NCBI GenBank assembly: GCA_021234155.1
Contig: JAJEKV010000033.1
Span: forward strand, 6,316,635-6,380,634
Reading direction: 5' to 3'
Source of the DNA: Isoetes taiwanensis
Lineage: Eukaryota > Streptophyta > Lycopodiopsida > Isoetales > Isoetaceae
DNA: 64,000 nucleotides
Shown: one piece after another, positions 45,986 through 56,649 of the stretch
Numbering within the stretch: the first letter of the stretch is position 1
Layout of the letters: each line of letters opens with the position of its first letter
Notes under the pieces: generated by a model
What the model was told of the DNA's origin: nothing
Databases searched by the model: none
Seen by the model: the letters and a program-made list of their open reading frames with translations, nothing else
Translations under genes and position numbers: made by a program

Positions 45986-46202
45986 TTGTAAATTTTGTAG
46001 GAAAGCTAAATTTTCATGTAACTATGTTTCTTATTAATATAAAAGTTATTTTCCCTCTATAATTAGAAAAATGTTGTATGCTTGAAATATAGGAAATAGA
46101 ACCCAATTGTGGTAGAATTCTTCATAGCATGTCTAGAAACACCCTAGAAATCATGACTACAACAAAATTTTGGCAAAAAAATCATCTAAAATCTTTGTCG
46201 GA

Positions 46203-46280
46203 CCCAGCCAGGGTGAGATCAGCCTAGGGCCTCTCTGCGTTCCCTTGGGCGTTCGTTGTGGATTCACCCGATTGGGGCCC
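46203..46280 (+). other. Hairpin 1 between H3-like and RWY ORFs (chromovirus)
   Basis: GGGTGAGATC (46,211-46,220) faces GATTCACCC (46,261-46,269) across ~40 bases, flanked by CCAGCC and GGGGCC. A second such unit follows at 46,400-46,480. Confidence 0.5.
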
Positions 46281-46399
46281 AAAATCAAGCTTCTAGATGT
46301 GGGTTTTGCTCAAAATAAGTTGCTAGTTAGGTTAGAATTGGTCCAATTAGCCATATTAGCATCTTCAAATTCCCTAAATTGACCAAAAATTGGCCCAAA

Positions 46400-46480
46400 A
46401 GCAGGCCAGCCGGGGTGAGACCAAGCAAAGCGTTTCGTCGTGACGGAGGCCATCATGCGGATTCACCGGGTCAGGCCATC
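46400..46480 (+). other. Hairpin 2 between H3-like and RWY ORFs (chromovirus)
   Basis: GGCCAGCCGGGGTGAGACC faces GGATTCACCGGGTCAGGCC, a near copy of the unit at 46,203-46,280 and equivalent in place to the hairpin pair of the minus-strand element. Confidence 0.5.
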
Positions 46481-46729
46481 TTTGAGCCAAATTAGCCAAA
46501 TTTGATCAACCAAGCTGCCATGTAGTGTTTCTTGCCTTGTTTTGCTTAAGTTTGCACTTCATGGTAGTTCATTTGGACACCGAGCCATAGAACCAAGGTC
46601 GTCTTAGGTAGGTACCTTTTTGCCACGAACCCAGGGTCACCCATAGTCTATAAGGCCCCATTTGCCATTTTTCTTCCCTCTGAGCTGCTCCCCCTTTAGG
46701 CGATTTTCTGATCCTCCTCCGATCTTTGC

Positions 46730-47200
46730 AAGCCATTTTCTACACCCTTTCTGCTCAATGGCCCGGCAACTTTGAGAGATGGTACAATCTTTGCCCGACC
46801 ATATCCATCGACTTCGATGTAGATCAAGCCTTCTACGTGTTTGATCACTTGTTTGATCTTCACGCAACTTTGACTAGAACACCCTACTACACAGGACATT
46901 ATGTGCCAATATGACCGGCGGAGGTCCTGCCTTGGGAAGTTAGGCTGCCTCCTAGGGGAGGGTGGGTTTCCCTTGAGACACTTACCCAAGCCTTAGGTCG
47001 AGAGTTGGCGAGGATACAAAAGGCAAAAAAGCGGCTATGGGATAGGACTAGGACCATGCCGATTACATGACTGCGGACATAATAGGCATAGGTACCTTTT
47101 CAGCTCGAGACTGACCCTTGCCCTCTTCATGCACTATAAGTCAATCAACAAAGTAGGGAACCCTCGATTTCAGCCCTTAGACTTAGGCGCCACTTGATAC
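46730..47200 (+). pseudogene. RWY ORF (unknown function), chromovirus copy
   Basis: Encodes NFERWY (about 46,768-46,785), DVDQAFYVFDHLFDLHATLT, TPYYTGHYVP (ending 46,908), then LTQALG and, after frame changes, FSA-x-LTLALFMHYKSIN-like sequence near 47,095-47,155. The same motifs in the same order occur in the minus-strand element at 56,649-56,100 (FRRWY, DVNAIFQVFQKELDVQATL, TPAY, TGYFVP, LQAALG, FSYTAALAIFLCHRVQN). The shared pattern across two broken copies shows a real protein family. I cannot assign a fold or function. It follows the H3-like ORF in both elements. Confidence 0.6.
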
Positions 47201-47339
47201 CCGTAGAGCCGGGGATCAAATCACGAATATAGAGTCCTCAGCCCTCTGAATACTATAGTGCGGCGTCGGGGGCACCATCTCTGAGATCCATGAAGACTCT
47301 GGCGGCTAGGGGAGGCGAGAACCCGAGAATGGGAGAAGC

Positions 47340-48310
47340 GAGGGGAGGCAACAAGAATGCGAGAGGTATGCGTTGAGGCATGGCGGCGGCGTGAGGAACC
47401 TCTGGAGCCACCGGTCGGCATCACGGCTTTGTCGCCGATAGTCATCGGCGGGGAGGAGTACATTTTGCAAATGACATCCTCAACTTGTCCCTATTGTCGA
47501 GCGAGGGTCTTGAATCGGCGAGCTCTTGGGCATGATAGCACGGGGAAAACCTGAGACCTCATCGACTACTCATACCGGGGAGATCCCAAAGGGAGCTAGC
47601 GGAGAGAACACTCTTATCTTTGGGGAGACAATGTCGGATATAGCGACCTATCGGCGAATAAGGGGAGATCTATCGGCGGCGAGGAACCTATCATCTCTGG
47701 AGGAGGAGTTCAGCAGATCTGAGCACACTCTACAAACTAGGGAAGGGCCCAAGCTCAAGCCGAGCCGGTTCGAGCGGGGAGCATGAGAGAAGGGTCCAGC
47801 GGCATCAACTTGGACAGCGCAACCCGGCATGTGGAGGGATCATGAAGACCTTATGGCGGTGGATGCCTCACGGTGAAAGCGGCTCAAAGGAAGGGCCTTG
47901 CGGGATCGCGTGGGTAGGGAAAGGGCCGCGACGCCGGCTACTATCTTCGACCCTCGGCCAAGGGCAAATGATAGTCTTCCACAAGGAGTTCAGCCCAAGG
48001 GGAAGAATCCGTGGCACTTCTCATAGCACTTCGGGCTTGGGGGGCACTTTCGAAGATATACGCCCATGCCGATCACATCATTCTTTTCAACAGGGCAGTC
48101 GCGCTCCATTGCCTCGACTTTGCGAGAGGGCACCTTAGGGATGCAACACTTTCAGTGGTAGCAGCAACCACACACAGAACTCGGGCAGGAGATGGCGAAC
48201 ACTTGAAGGAAGATCGGCGAGGAACATCTTGCGCCAACCTCGGCAAAGGCCTCCGATTCGGGGATGTCAAGAACTTCTTTCGGGCTTTCGGGAGGCCATT
48301 GAATAGTTGT
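47340..48310 (+). pseudogene. Unidentified coding block before gag in the chromovirus
   Basis: Plus-strand frames with protein-like composition but many shifts. A Cys-pair segment TCPYCRARVLNRRALGH (47,486-47,536) preceded by GGEEYIL could be half of a zinc site. MSDIATYRRIRGDLSAARNL...EEEFSRSEHTLQ (47,631-47,738) is probably helical. LLIALRAWGALSKIYAHADH and ALHCLDFARGHLRDATLSV (48,014-48,147) are also helical. Whether this is one ORF with the RWY segment, a third accessory ORF or the gag N-terminus is unclear. Confidence 0.35.
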
Positions 48311-48504
48311 TAAATTTTCTTAAGTTTTGTGCTAAATGTTTCTTGTACCCATTGTGCTAAGATATATCTACCTTATCATGTAATCCTTATGTATTAATGA
48401 CTATTAAGCTGTTTTGTCAATGTAAGGCTTTGTATGATTTCTTATAACTAAAGATAATTCAATTGCAAGTAAAATTGATCAACATCTAACCCAAATAAAA
48501 TGTA

Positions 48505-49765
48505 TTGATGATCAATCCTTGCGGCAAAGGAACTCAAGTCACGGGATCTCAAGATCAGCACCGACCCATAATTGGGTACCAAGGAACTTGTTTGGCGAGA
48601 GAAACGGGGAAGACTTTGAGCGGGATATGTCACGAGAGGCGGATCAGCGCAAGGTTGGTGCAGATGAGGAACAGATGCAACACCTCATCAGCAGGCGACA
48701 CCTCTCATGAATGCCGGGAAGATGGTCCTCCACCTCCACCTTGTTTTCAGGGTGGTGGCGAAGTCCCTCGGCCCGAGGAAGGGGAGGGCAACAAGGGGAG
48801 CGTCGGGGATAGGAGAAGGAAGAGGAGAACCAGGAGTCCATCATCATCTAGCTCCGGCTCATCGGATAGCTCTTCCGGTGAGGACAGCTCGGCTCCAGAG
48901 CCGGTCGGTCGGGCACACCTAAAGCAAGGAAAAGCAAGCAAAGAAAGGCGGATGACTATCGAGAAAAAGGTGGATAGTGCTATGAGCAATGTATGGAAGA
49001 CAAGGGCTTCGGCGGTTTCGGGGAAAAGAGCAGATCGGGCATGGAGGCTGAAGCATGGCTTGATGAAATGGAAGAATTTGGCAACTCATACGGTATGAAA
49101 GACAAGGACATAGGGAAAGTTGCTACAGCTAACCTTATTGGGCCGGCAAGGATCTGGTAGAAGGGATATGCTAAATCCAACAAGCTGAAGAGGAACAATT
49201 GCGGGTTTAAGACCTTGACAAGGCTTTTCATAAGCACTATGTGCCAAGGTCTCATACTAGTAGGCAGATTCAGCGGTTTCTGAGGTTGAATCGGGGGTAG
49301 CTTATCGGTGGCTAAGTATCTAGAAGAATTTATGAGGCTCGGGCTGCATGTTCTGGAGTCTCGGAGAGGCAAGCCGTGGATACTTACATTGAGGGTTGAA
49401 CGGCAATATCAAGAGGCTTGTTAGAGCAATCAACCCAAGTCGATTACCTGAGCGAAGATAAAGCTATAAGTTTAGAAGAGGCACCGGCAACTCAGAGACG
49501 ATCAACCGGGGGGGTAGAGTTGAGGCGATGCTCGGGGACAATATCGGGGGTAAGCAATCAGCTGACTACACCATCGAAGTCGGCGGCAAGGTAAGGGTCG
49601 AGCAAAGCTTTTGGGGACCGTAAACCCCTGAGAATGCATCGAGGGGGCGCTCTTAAAGCGTCTCCTAGGCAGTCTGCTTAGAAGGAAAAGAGGCAGGGAA
49701 TGCATTGAGAAAAAGCTATGTTTGAGGTGCTTCCGGCCGGGGCACCGAACACATGATTGTCCATT
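48505..49765 (+). pseudogene. gag: gag of the chromovirus
   Basis: Capsid/nucleocapsid precursor. The N-terminal part has a Ser/Arg-rich stretch RRKRRTRSPSSSSSGSSDSS (about 48,814-48,873). The gag helical core follows from about 49,045 in changing frames (EEFGNSYGMKDKDIGKVATA, then ARIW, then SVAKYLEEFMRLGLHVLES at 49,310-49,360). A complete zinc knuckle CLRCFRPGHRTHDC at 49,719-49,760 (C-X2-C-X4-H-X4-C) would bind element RNA. The order matches chromovirus gag. Confidence 0.75.
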
Positions 49766-49889
49766 AGATCATGCGGTCGGCCTTGGCGAACTCTTGGATT
49801 GGGACTCCCCCACGGGCCGGGCGGGGCGGCGACCAGCGGGGAGGGCAGGACTTCATAGATGGTGAGTGCCACATATGTGCAAACATTGA

Positions 49890-50130
49890 GGCAGGTGATA
49901 TAGAGAATCAATCAAGCTGTCATCGGCTTGAGGACGGGATCATAGATAGTAATCCTTATGTAGTCCTCATAGATACGGTAGCTCTCATAATTTTGCATCT
50001 CCTAGATTGTTGCTATAATGAAGAACAAGGTATTGAAGTCTAAGCCAAGGCCGATAGCTATGGCAAGCGGCGCCATTTGGCACACTAAGGGGAGGAGGAT
50101 CACCTTTGACATAGACCTTAGTGGGGCTAA
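49890..50130 (+). pseudogene. Aspartic protease region of the chromovirus
   Basis: NPYVVLIDT at 49,951-49,977 matches the active-site strand (VLIDTGSSHNF type); the Gly and following residues are in the next frame. It follows the zinc knuckle by ~190 bp, the normal distance. Confidence 0.55.
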
Positions 50131-50479
50131 GTGGCCGATGGGGGCTTGAGAAGTCATGGACATCGGAAGATATGATCGATAGTGGGGATGGAATTTTTGA
50201 AGCCCGCCAAAGCCATGATTGATTGCGGCCAGGAATGAAGTCACCATGGCGGCACCAGGCGGCGACAAGTTGATATTGAAAGGTAAGAAGCTAGATTCTC
50301 CTATGCGGTGTATTTCTTTGAAGCGGACTAAGGAAGTATATAGAAAGGAATAAGGTGGATTACATCTTGAGGATGGAATCAGTTGAGCGAACAAGCGGGA
50401 TGGAAGTGACCCAAAGGGAAATCGGTTGCCAGGCGGATAGCAAGGCTTATTTGAGTTCAAGGATGTATTTCGGATGAAA

Positions 50480-51350
50480 TCCGGCATTTACCACCTTATA
50501 GGGGTGTGGAATGTGAGATCACATTGGCTCAGGATCTGAAAGCCTACGATAAAAGCGCCATATAGAATGAGCACCCGAGAATTGATTGAGCTCAAAAAGC
50601 GGACTTGAGGAATTGCTCGAGCTTGGATTTATAAGAGCAAGTGTGTCTCCTTTGAGACACCTATACTCTTTGTGAAGAAGAAAGATGGGAGCTTAAGAAT
50701 GTGCATAGACTATCGCCCGACTTAATAAGCGGGCGATAAAGAACAAGTATGCATTGCCAAAAGGCGAGATGATCTAATGGACCGGTTGCAAGGAGCAAAG
50801 GTATTCTCTAAAATTGATTTGAGGTCGGGGATACCATCGGATAAGAATAAAAGAAGAGGATATCCATAAGGCAAGCTTTCGAGCAGCGGTATGGTCACTT
50901 TGAGTTCTGATAATGCCCTTTGGACTATCGAATGCTCCAAATAGCGTTTATCGCCTCATGAGCGACATCTTGAGACTTCTTGGATGAGTTTGTTATTGTC
51001 TTCTTGACGACATCGATCTCTGACAAGTCCCTTGAGGAGCATTGTCGACATCTCGGGGAAAGTGTTGGAGAAGTTGAGGCGTCATCGGTTGTATGGGAAG
51101 CTCTCTAAGTGCCACTTTGCAACGGTAGAGTGGAGTACTTGGGGCATGTAGTAACATCAGGGAATCTCCACGAGATCCATCTAAGATTGAGGCAATAGTT
51201 GATTGGCCAGCTCAAGGAATGTGGCGAAGTAAAAGCTTTTCGGGTTGGCGGGATATTGAGAAAGTTCGTCAAGGACTTTTGCGAAGTGGGCGTCCCCCCT
51301 TGCCGGACCTCACTAAGGCCAAGAAGATTAAGGATTGGACTAGCCATTGG
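50480..51350 (+). pseudogene. pol: Reverse transcriptase of the chromovirus
   Basis: Pieces in successive frames are TPILFVKKKDGSLRMCIDYR (50,659-50,718), KNKYALPK (50,740-50,762), LMDRLQGAKVFSKIDLRSG (50,773-50,830) and the catalytic FLDDI region at 51,001-51,018, where one G is missing from the first Asp codon. Then come LRRHRLYGKLSKCHFATVEW (51,073-51,132) and FLGLANYYR-type connection sequence. Frame changes average about one per 100 bp. Confidence 0.82.
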
Positions 51351-51780
51351 TTAGAAAGTCCAAGCTTCTTTTGAGAAGCTTAAAGAGGCCCTAATTTCTT
51401 GACACCCGGTGCTTGTTCTCGGATTGAGTAAAGATAAGTTGGTAGCAACAGATGCAAGCAAGATAACAGGGGAGTCTTGATGCAAAGAAGGAAGGGTAGT
51501 AAGCCTGACGACTTCGAAGAAGATGAGCGGCCCCGAGCAACAGCTACCCAACCCATGATCGGGGCTGCTAGCCATTGTCGGGGCATTGAGGATATGGAGG
51601 CATTATCTGGCTGGGAAGGAAGTTTGAGTTGGATACCGATCACGAGCCTTGATATCTCTTCACCCGACCACTCCTCAACTTAAGACAAAGGAGGTGGATG
51701 GAATTCCTTGAGGAGTATGATTTTGATATTATATATAAGCTGGTAAGCTTAATGTTGTGAGATGCCCTCTCGAGGAGACC
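51350..51780 (+). pseudogene. pol: RNase H of the chromovirus
   Basis: PVLVLGLSKDKLVATDASK (51,410-51,460) carries the first catalytic Asp region. LAIVGALRIWRHYLAGKE (51,570-51,625) and the TTPQLKTK...WMEFLEEYDFDIIY-like boundary follow at 51,670-51,740. Frames are broken. Confidence 0.65.
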
Positions 51781-51799
51781 ATTTGAGACAAGGGCGCAT

Positions 51800-52700
51800 T
51801 GTAATGTGATTTCCACTCTTTCGAGTGAGTTTGGCAAGAAGATTGAGGAGTCCTTGCCAGCGGATGTGGACTTCAAGGAGGTATGGGAAAGCCTTTCCAA
51901 GGAAGCGAAACGGATAAGGGGCGGGAAGCCTTCAAGCATTATAAGAAGGAAGGCAACTGTTGTATCACAAGCATAAGTTGTGTGTGCGAATCATCGGGGG
52001 TAAGGAAGCTAATTCTTCATGACACACATAATAGCCCAATAGCGGGGGCATCTTTGGCTTCATGAAGACCTATTTCAAGATTCGAAGTAGCTACCGGCCA
52101 GGGAATGAAAAGCGGATAGCTGCATATATTGGGATTACCCGGTTATGTCGTGAGACCAAAGCGGAACAACCGGATTCAGGTGCTCTTGAGCCATTGGGGG
52201 TGCCAAATGCAAAGTGGGAGGTCATAAGCATGGATTTCATCACAGGTCTCCCTAGAACTCTTGAGGCAAGGATGCATTGATGGTTGTCGTAGATAAGCTA
52301 TCTAAGATGGCACATTTTGTGCCTTGCAAGACTCTTGACACCGCACTAGATCTTGCCAAGTTATTTGTAGGGGAGATTTTCAGACTCCATGGCATGCCTC
52401 GGGAGATAATATCGATAGGGATTCCAAGTTTATGAGTGCCTTACGGCGGGACCTCTTCAGCACCATTGAGGCCGAAGCTCTCCATGAGCACGGCATATCA
52501 TCCCCAAGCGGATGGCAAGACGGAAGGGCGAATGGGATCATTGAAGACATGCTTGAACTATGTGTGGAACAAGCGGTCCAAGTGGGATGAGTACATCCAC
52601 TTGGTGGAATTCGCCTACTTGATTACTTAGCGAGGAGTCATCTCGGATGTCTCCTTTCATGGTAAATTAGTTACCGGTGCTTAACCCAGGATACGGCACA
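51800..52700 (+). pseudogene. pol: Integrase of the chromovirus
   Basis: The zinc-binding part is poorly preserved (TRLCRETKAEQ, 52,138-52,170). The core is clear: VPNAKWEVISMDFITGLPRT (52,200-52,260), DKLSKMAHFVPCKT (52,290-52,330), DLAKLFVGEIFRLHGMPREI (52,348-52,408) and then DSKF, with YHPQADGKTEGRMGSLKTCL at 52,496-52,555. The D, D and E residues can be placed. A GPF-type tail follows at 52,760-53,035. Confidence 0.82.
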
Positions 52701-52758
52701 ATCACAGTGTCCAAGGTAGAAGTATCCCGGCCGAGATGTTAGGGGATATCGGCGACTA

Positions 52759-53300
52759 GTGGAAGAAGTAAGGGGTTATTTATTGGCGGCAAAAGTCGGT
52801 GAGAAGAGTGTAGCCGAGCAAACCACGGGGACCGTAAGAGAATTCAAGGTAGGCGATAGCGTCTGGTTGAAGATAAAGGTGAAGCAAGCCAAGCTGCGGA
52901 TTGGGAGCTGCAAGAAGCTTGCCCCTAGGTGGGCTGGTCCGTTCAAGATTTTGGAGAGAGTGGGCTCTCAAGCCTACAAGTTGGATCTTCCAGCCCATCT
53001 CAAGGTTCACAAGGTCTTCCACGTAAGTTTATTAAAAGGCACAATCCTAACCACGAGGAGGTTTTGGATACTCCAACCTTGTTGGAAATGGCGGAGGAGC
53101 AAGTAGAAATAGTGCTGAATTGCTTCTTGATAAGTCATTCAAGAAGACTAGGAGGTCTCAGTTCCTCCAGTATTTGGTTAAGTGGAAGCACTTACCCGTG
53201 GAAGATGCGACATGGGTATTGAAGCAAGACTTGGAGAAGCAATACCCAGAGTTTATGAAGGAGTTTGATGGGCGAGTCGTCTCGGGCTTGGTGGACCCGA
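52759..53300 (+). pseudogene. pol: Integrase GPY/F tail and chromodomain
   Basis: KVGDSVWLKIKVKQAKLR-like, LAPRWAGPFKILERVGSQAY and HPVFHVSLL-type sequence (52,840-53,035) form the GPY/F module. After a frame change, RRSQFLQYLVKWKHLPVEDA and TWVLKQDLEKQYPEF (53,150-53,255) form a chromodomain, with the aromatic residues at Y, W and W that in chromovirus/HP1-type domains cage methylated H3 Lys9. Having an H3-binding domain and an H3-like ORF in one element is notable. Confidence 0.85.
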
Positions 53301-53359
53301 CTTGCCGGTGGTTAGCTAGTATGTTGTTAGTTAGCCTTAAGCTGGCGCATGCATTCTAG

Positions 53360-54168
53360 TTACTAGGGTGCATGTGCGGAAACTTGGATCGTGTGGGCGA
53401 TGATGGGATACACCTTTAGGGCATTCTCTAGGCCACACGCGCACCAAAAGGTGCGCATGACCATTAGGGTCATGTGAGTGAGAATGAGGCATGGTGGGCG
53501 ATGATGGGACATCGATCGGATGATCTCTATGCCGCGATGCGGGCACGCACACCTGGCCGTAGGGGGTCGCGGTGAAGGTTAAAGTGATCATCTTGTGATG
53601 ATGGGATCGTGAGGCGTTCCCTAGCTTCAAACCCGTGGGGCATGATGCACTAGGGGTATTTTCGACCTTAGGGTAGCAGAGTACAAGGTAGCACTTCGAT
53701 CATGGGCGATGATGGGAGCATCTTAAATGATCCTTAAGCTCAAATCGAAAGGGCCATGATCTTGGGCAAGGTAGTAGGACAACCTTGAGTCGATGGTTCG
53801 GCTCAAAGGAGGTAAGGGGGTGGTCCCCTAAAACCACAAATTATTAACTAAACTAGCGTGATGTGCTCCTTTTGCGAGGCAAGTAGAAGGTGGACTTCAG
53901 CGAGGGCGCATTACGAGAAGATAGGGGAGCCATAATTTAGATTATGAACCCTAATAACTCTTACAATAATGTTTTGAATTATCGTGAAGAAATAACCGTG
54001 TTAAAGGCTATATAATTTTGTATAAGTACAAATATAGCCTAAATTTTTGACTTGAACTAATAAAACTTGATTGCTAAACTAAACTAAAGGTTATGACATG
54101 TTGTTGCTTGTGCGGGCATAAGGTAGGTTCGTCACCTTAAGCGCAATCTTTGAGGGCGGCATTGTCCT
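53360..54168. repeat. Chromovirus 3' untranslated region with GGGCGATGATGGGA repeats
   Basis: Four copies of (T)GGGCGATGATGGGA or close variants at about 53,395, 53,487, 53,594 and 53,703, each followed by a CATC or CACC segment. No ORF. Confidence 0.65.
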
Positions 54169-54178
54169 AAGGGGAGAA
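54169..54178 (+). promoter_or_regulatory. Polypurine tract of the chromovirus
   Basis: AAGGGGAGAA directly before the TG of the 3' LTR. Confidence 0.8.
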
Positions 54179-56059
54179 TGTGGCGGTCGAGGGGAATATC
54201 GCCATAAATACGTATATTCACGGATCCGAAATCACCATACAAGTCTATCTTCATAGCCTTGTATACCATAGATTGTGGCACTAGGGGCATGGCTAAGTTA
54301 TTCTCATAACTTAGCCAACCATAGGTTAAGCCATTATCCACGTGGCCTTAACCTATTGGGGCGCCACCGCGGGACTCACCGATTGGTGCCACGTGGCATC
54401 CTAGGTGGACCTAACTTATATAGGTATAAACCCTAACCCTAGACCTCTTTCCAGCCCTAGCACCCAGAGACTCACCTACTCGTTCGAAACCCCGTTTGAA
54501 CATCGTTCTTGTGGCATAGACCAGGGGTGCGGCGGCCCCAAAGAGGTAGACTCGTTCTTGGAGTAGGAGCGGCATCTCGTGAGTCGGAGACCATGGAGGC
54601 ACACGGATCTGGAGGGAGAGCTTCAGGAGCAGGTATGTAGGATAGTGGTTGTGATAGCTCATCTGGAAATTAGCATTCCAGATATGCTAGTATTTTGTAT
54701 CTAGAGTAGAGCCATCCTAGAACCCATATTCAACATCTTGAACCCTAATCAAGGAACCCTAACTATTAGTTAGATTTGTATGATTAGGTTATGATGTTCT
54801 TCTTATGATTATTCTCATGATGTGATGAGTATGGATGTTGGTTGATCTTGTTTGCTCCTCTTGTATTGGGAAGGGGGGTAGAGACCTAGAGCCATATGTA
54901 GTATGCTCCTAGAGTAGATCCCTTAGTTCCTATTAGTTGCGGCCTGTGCATAGGAGCCCACCAGGCTATTGAGGCTATGATATGACTCAGCACCATATAA
55001 CGGGGCTAGAGGGAAAGTGGAGGGAGGATCCCTGCCGAGTGGGGGCTTCGGGGGATCCCATAGTGGGCTAGGCTTATGGTCGGTCACTTCGTGTGGGCCG
55101 AGCATGGGTCCGACACCTCCTGGGGCAATGGTGTTGCCCTGCCTCTCGAGAGCTGCAAGTGTTGGCTTGGCTCTCGTTTTGGGGGTTCAGTCAGTGCGAA
55201 TCGTGTGTCGCCACGATTCTCTAGGCCCACGGCACCTCTAGATCCCTGGGAAGGGGAGATGCAACCCTCGAAAGTGGAGGGAGGATCCCTGCCGAAAGGG
55301 GGCTTGGGGGATCCCATAGTGGGCTAGGCTTATGGTCGGTCACTGCCGTGTGGGCGAGCATGGGTCCCGACACCTCCGGGCAATGGTGTTGCCACGCCTC
55401 TCGAGAGCTGCAAGTGTTGGCTTGGCTCTCGTTTTGGGGGGTCGGTGCAATCGTGTGTCGCCCGCGATTCTCTAGCCCACGGTACCTCTAGATCACGGGA
55501 AGGGGAGATGCAACCCTTCCCGCCTCATCGGACCGGGGAGATGCAACTGGAGTAGTCCCGATGGGTGATGCCATGGGATTGCGTGTCCAGGAAGGCTAGA
55601 GTCTGTCGAGCCTGATCTAGCCCATTTGCAAAATATGCATGGGAGGGGCGGATGGAGTGGTCAACCCTAGCCATTGTTCTATGCCAGCCCTCGCCATGCC
55701 ATGACTCGGTCTGCTCTATCTTGAGGCCTAGCTTGGTCGGTCATCCTCCTACGAGTGAGCGAGGTAGGAGCTCTCATGTTTTATGGTTCGTGATTATCAT
55801 CTTTGCCTTGGTTTATGAGTGATGCACTACCCTTCGAGGTAGTATTTGTATATGTTGATGCTAGTTCTGACGTGTTATCGCTTCCGCTGTTATAGGAGCC
55901 CATAGGGGAAGGACGCGCAAGACACCTTCATGTTCCCTTCCCGCACTAAGAGTCACCTCAGAGTGCGGGGGTAGACTTAAGGCCCATGCGGTTCTTTGAG
56001 CCGGATGGGGATTTTCGCCGAAGTGTGGCCGGGCGCCCCGACGTTTAGCGGGCGCCACA
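54179..56059 (+). repeat. 3' LTR of the chromovirus, with internal tandem duplication
   Basis: 1,881 bp, TGTGGCGG...GCCACA. It is ~265 bp longer than the 5' LTR because a 257-bp unit beginning GAAAGTGGAGGGAGG is repeated (55,013-55,269 and 55,270-~55,520). Other differences are small and cluster at GC-rich sites. Confidence 0.92.
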
Positions 56060-56098
56060 TCTGCCGGTCCTGTTCGAAAACCAGTAACTCCTGTTCTG

Positions 56099-56649
56099 CT
56101 AGTTGTCGCTCTTGGTCGGGGTCGAGCTCGATGTATCCTCGTCATCTGAGTCGACTGCTTCATCATCTACTCTTCCTTCTTGCTCCGCTTGATACTGTAA
56201 GAGGAGCTGACCTTCTGCTGAGGAGGCTAAGGGATCTACGTCCATGGCAGGAATAGAGGTTTCCCCGATTGGGTTCTGGACACGGTGACAAAGGAAGATG
56301 GCTAGGGCAGCGGTGTAAGAGAAATACTTGGTCCTATTAGCGGTCAAGACCATGTAGTCTGGCAACCTAGCAGCTTTGTTGGTCAGTTATTTGGCAATGT
56401 TGGGACATCACCTAAGGCTGCTTGGAGGGACTGCCTAGGAACAAAATATCCTGTACAAGGGGGGAGCTGTACTAAGGACGGTCCTACCCTAGCTTGGAAC
56501 TCCGTCATGACTTCCATATAGGCTGGGGTTGCCTGCAGAGTGGCTTGGACGTCTAACTCCTTCTGGAAAACCTGGAAAATGGCATTGACATCAGCCTCAG
56601 CTACATGGGCACTGGCGCTGTACCATCGCCTAAAGTCTGCAGTTGCCAT
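56099..56649 (-). pseudogene. RWY ORF (unknown function), minus-strand copy
   Basis: Starts with MATADFRRWY at 56,649 and runs through DVNAIFQVFQKELDVQATL, TPAYMEVMTEF and CTGYFVPRQSLQAALG. After one frame change near 56,385 it continues LTNKAARLPDYMVLTANRTK, FSYTAALAIFLCHRVQN and MDVDPLASSAEGQ, ending in an acidic Asp/Glu/Ser tail at a stop at 56,099-56,101. About 180 residues in total. The TAALAIF segment is hydrophobic but short for a membrane span. It is homologous by motif order to 46,730-47,200 in the chromovirus. The function is unknown; the conserved aromatic RWY and Y-F/Y-V-P motifs suggest a folded domain. Confidence 0.65.

Larger units (their letters stand above)
42726..56059 (+). 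mobile_element. Chromovirus (Ty3/gypsy with chromodomain) carrying a histone H3-like ORF
   Basis: A 13.3-kb element: 5' LTR 42,726-44,341; tRNA-iMet primer site 44,343-44,353; an extra coding block of ~3.4 kb (H3-like ORF, RWY ORF, further unidentified frames) at 44.9-48.3 kb; gag 48.5-49.8 kb; protease, reverse transcriptase, RNase H, integrase and chromodomain 49.9-53.3 kb; an ~0.8 kb noncoding stretch; a polypurine tract at 54,169-54,178; 3' LTR 54,179-56,059. LTRs are bounded TGTGGCG...CGYCACA. The flanks do not share a 5-bp duplication (GTGTT left, TCTGC right), which suggests rearrangement or recombination after insertion. All frames are broken. Chromoviruses normally use the chromodomain to target heterochromatin. 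Confidence 0.9.

Noticed and set aside
42726-56059. Simple insertion with target duplication
   Set aside because: The five bases at the two ends differ (GTGTT and TCTGC), so a simple single insertion cannot be claimed.
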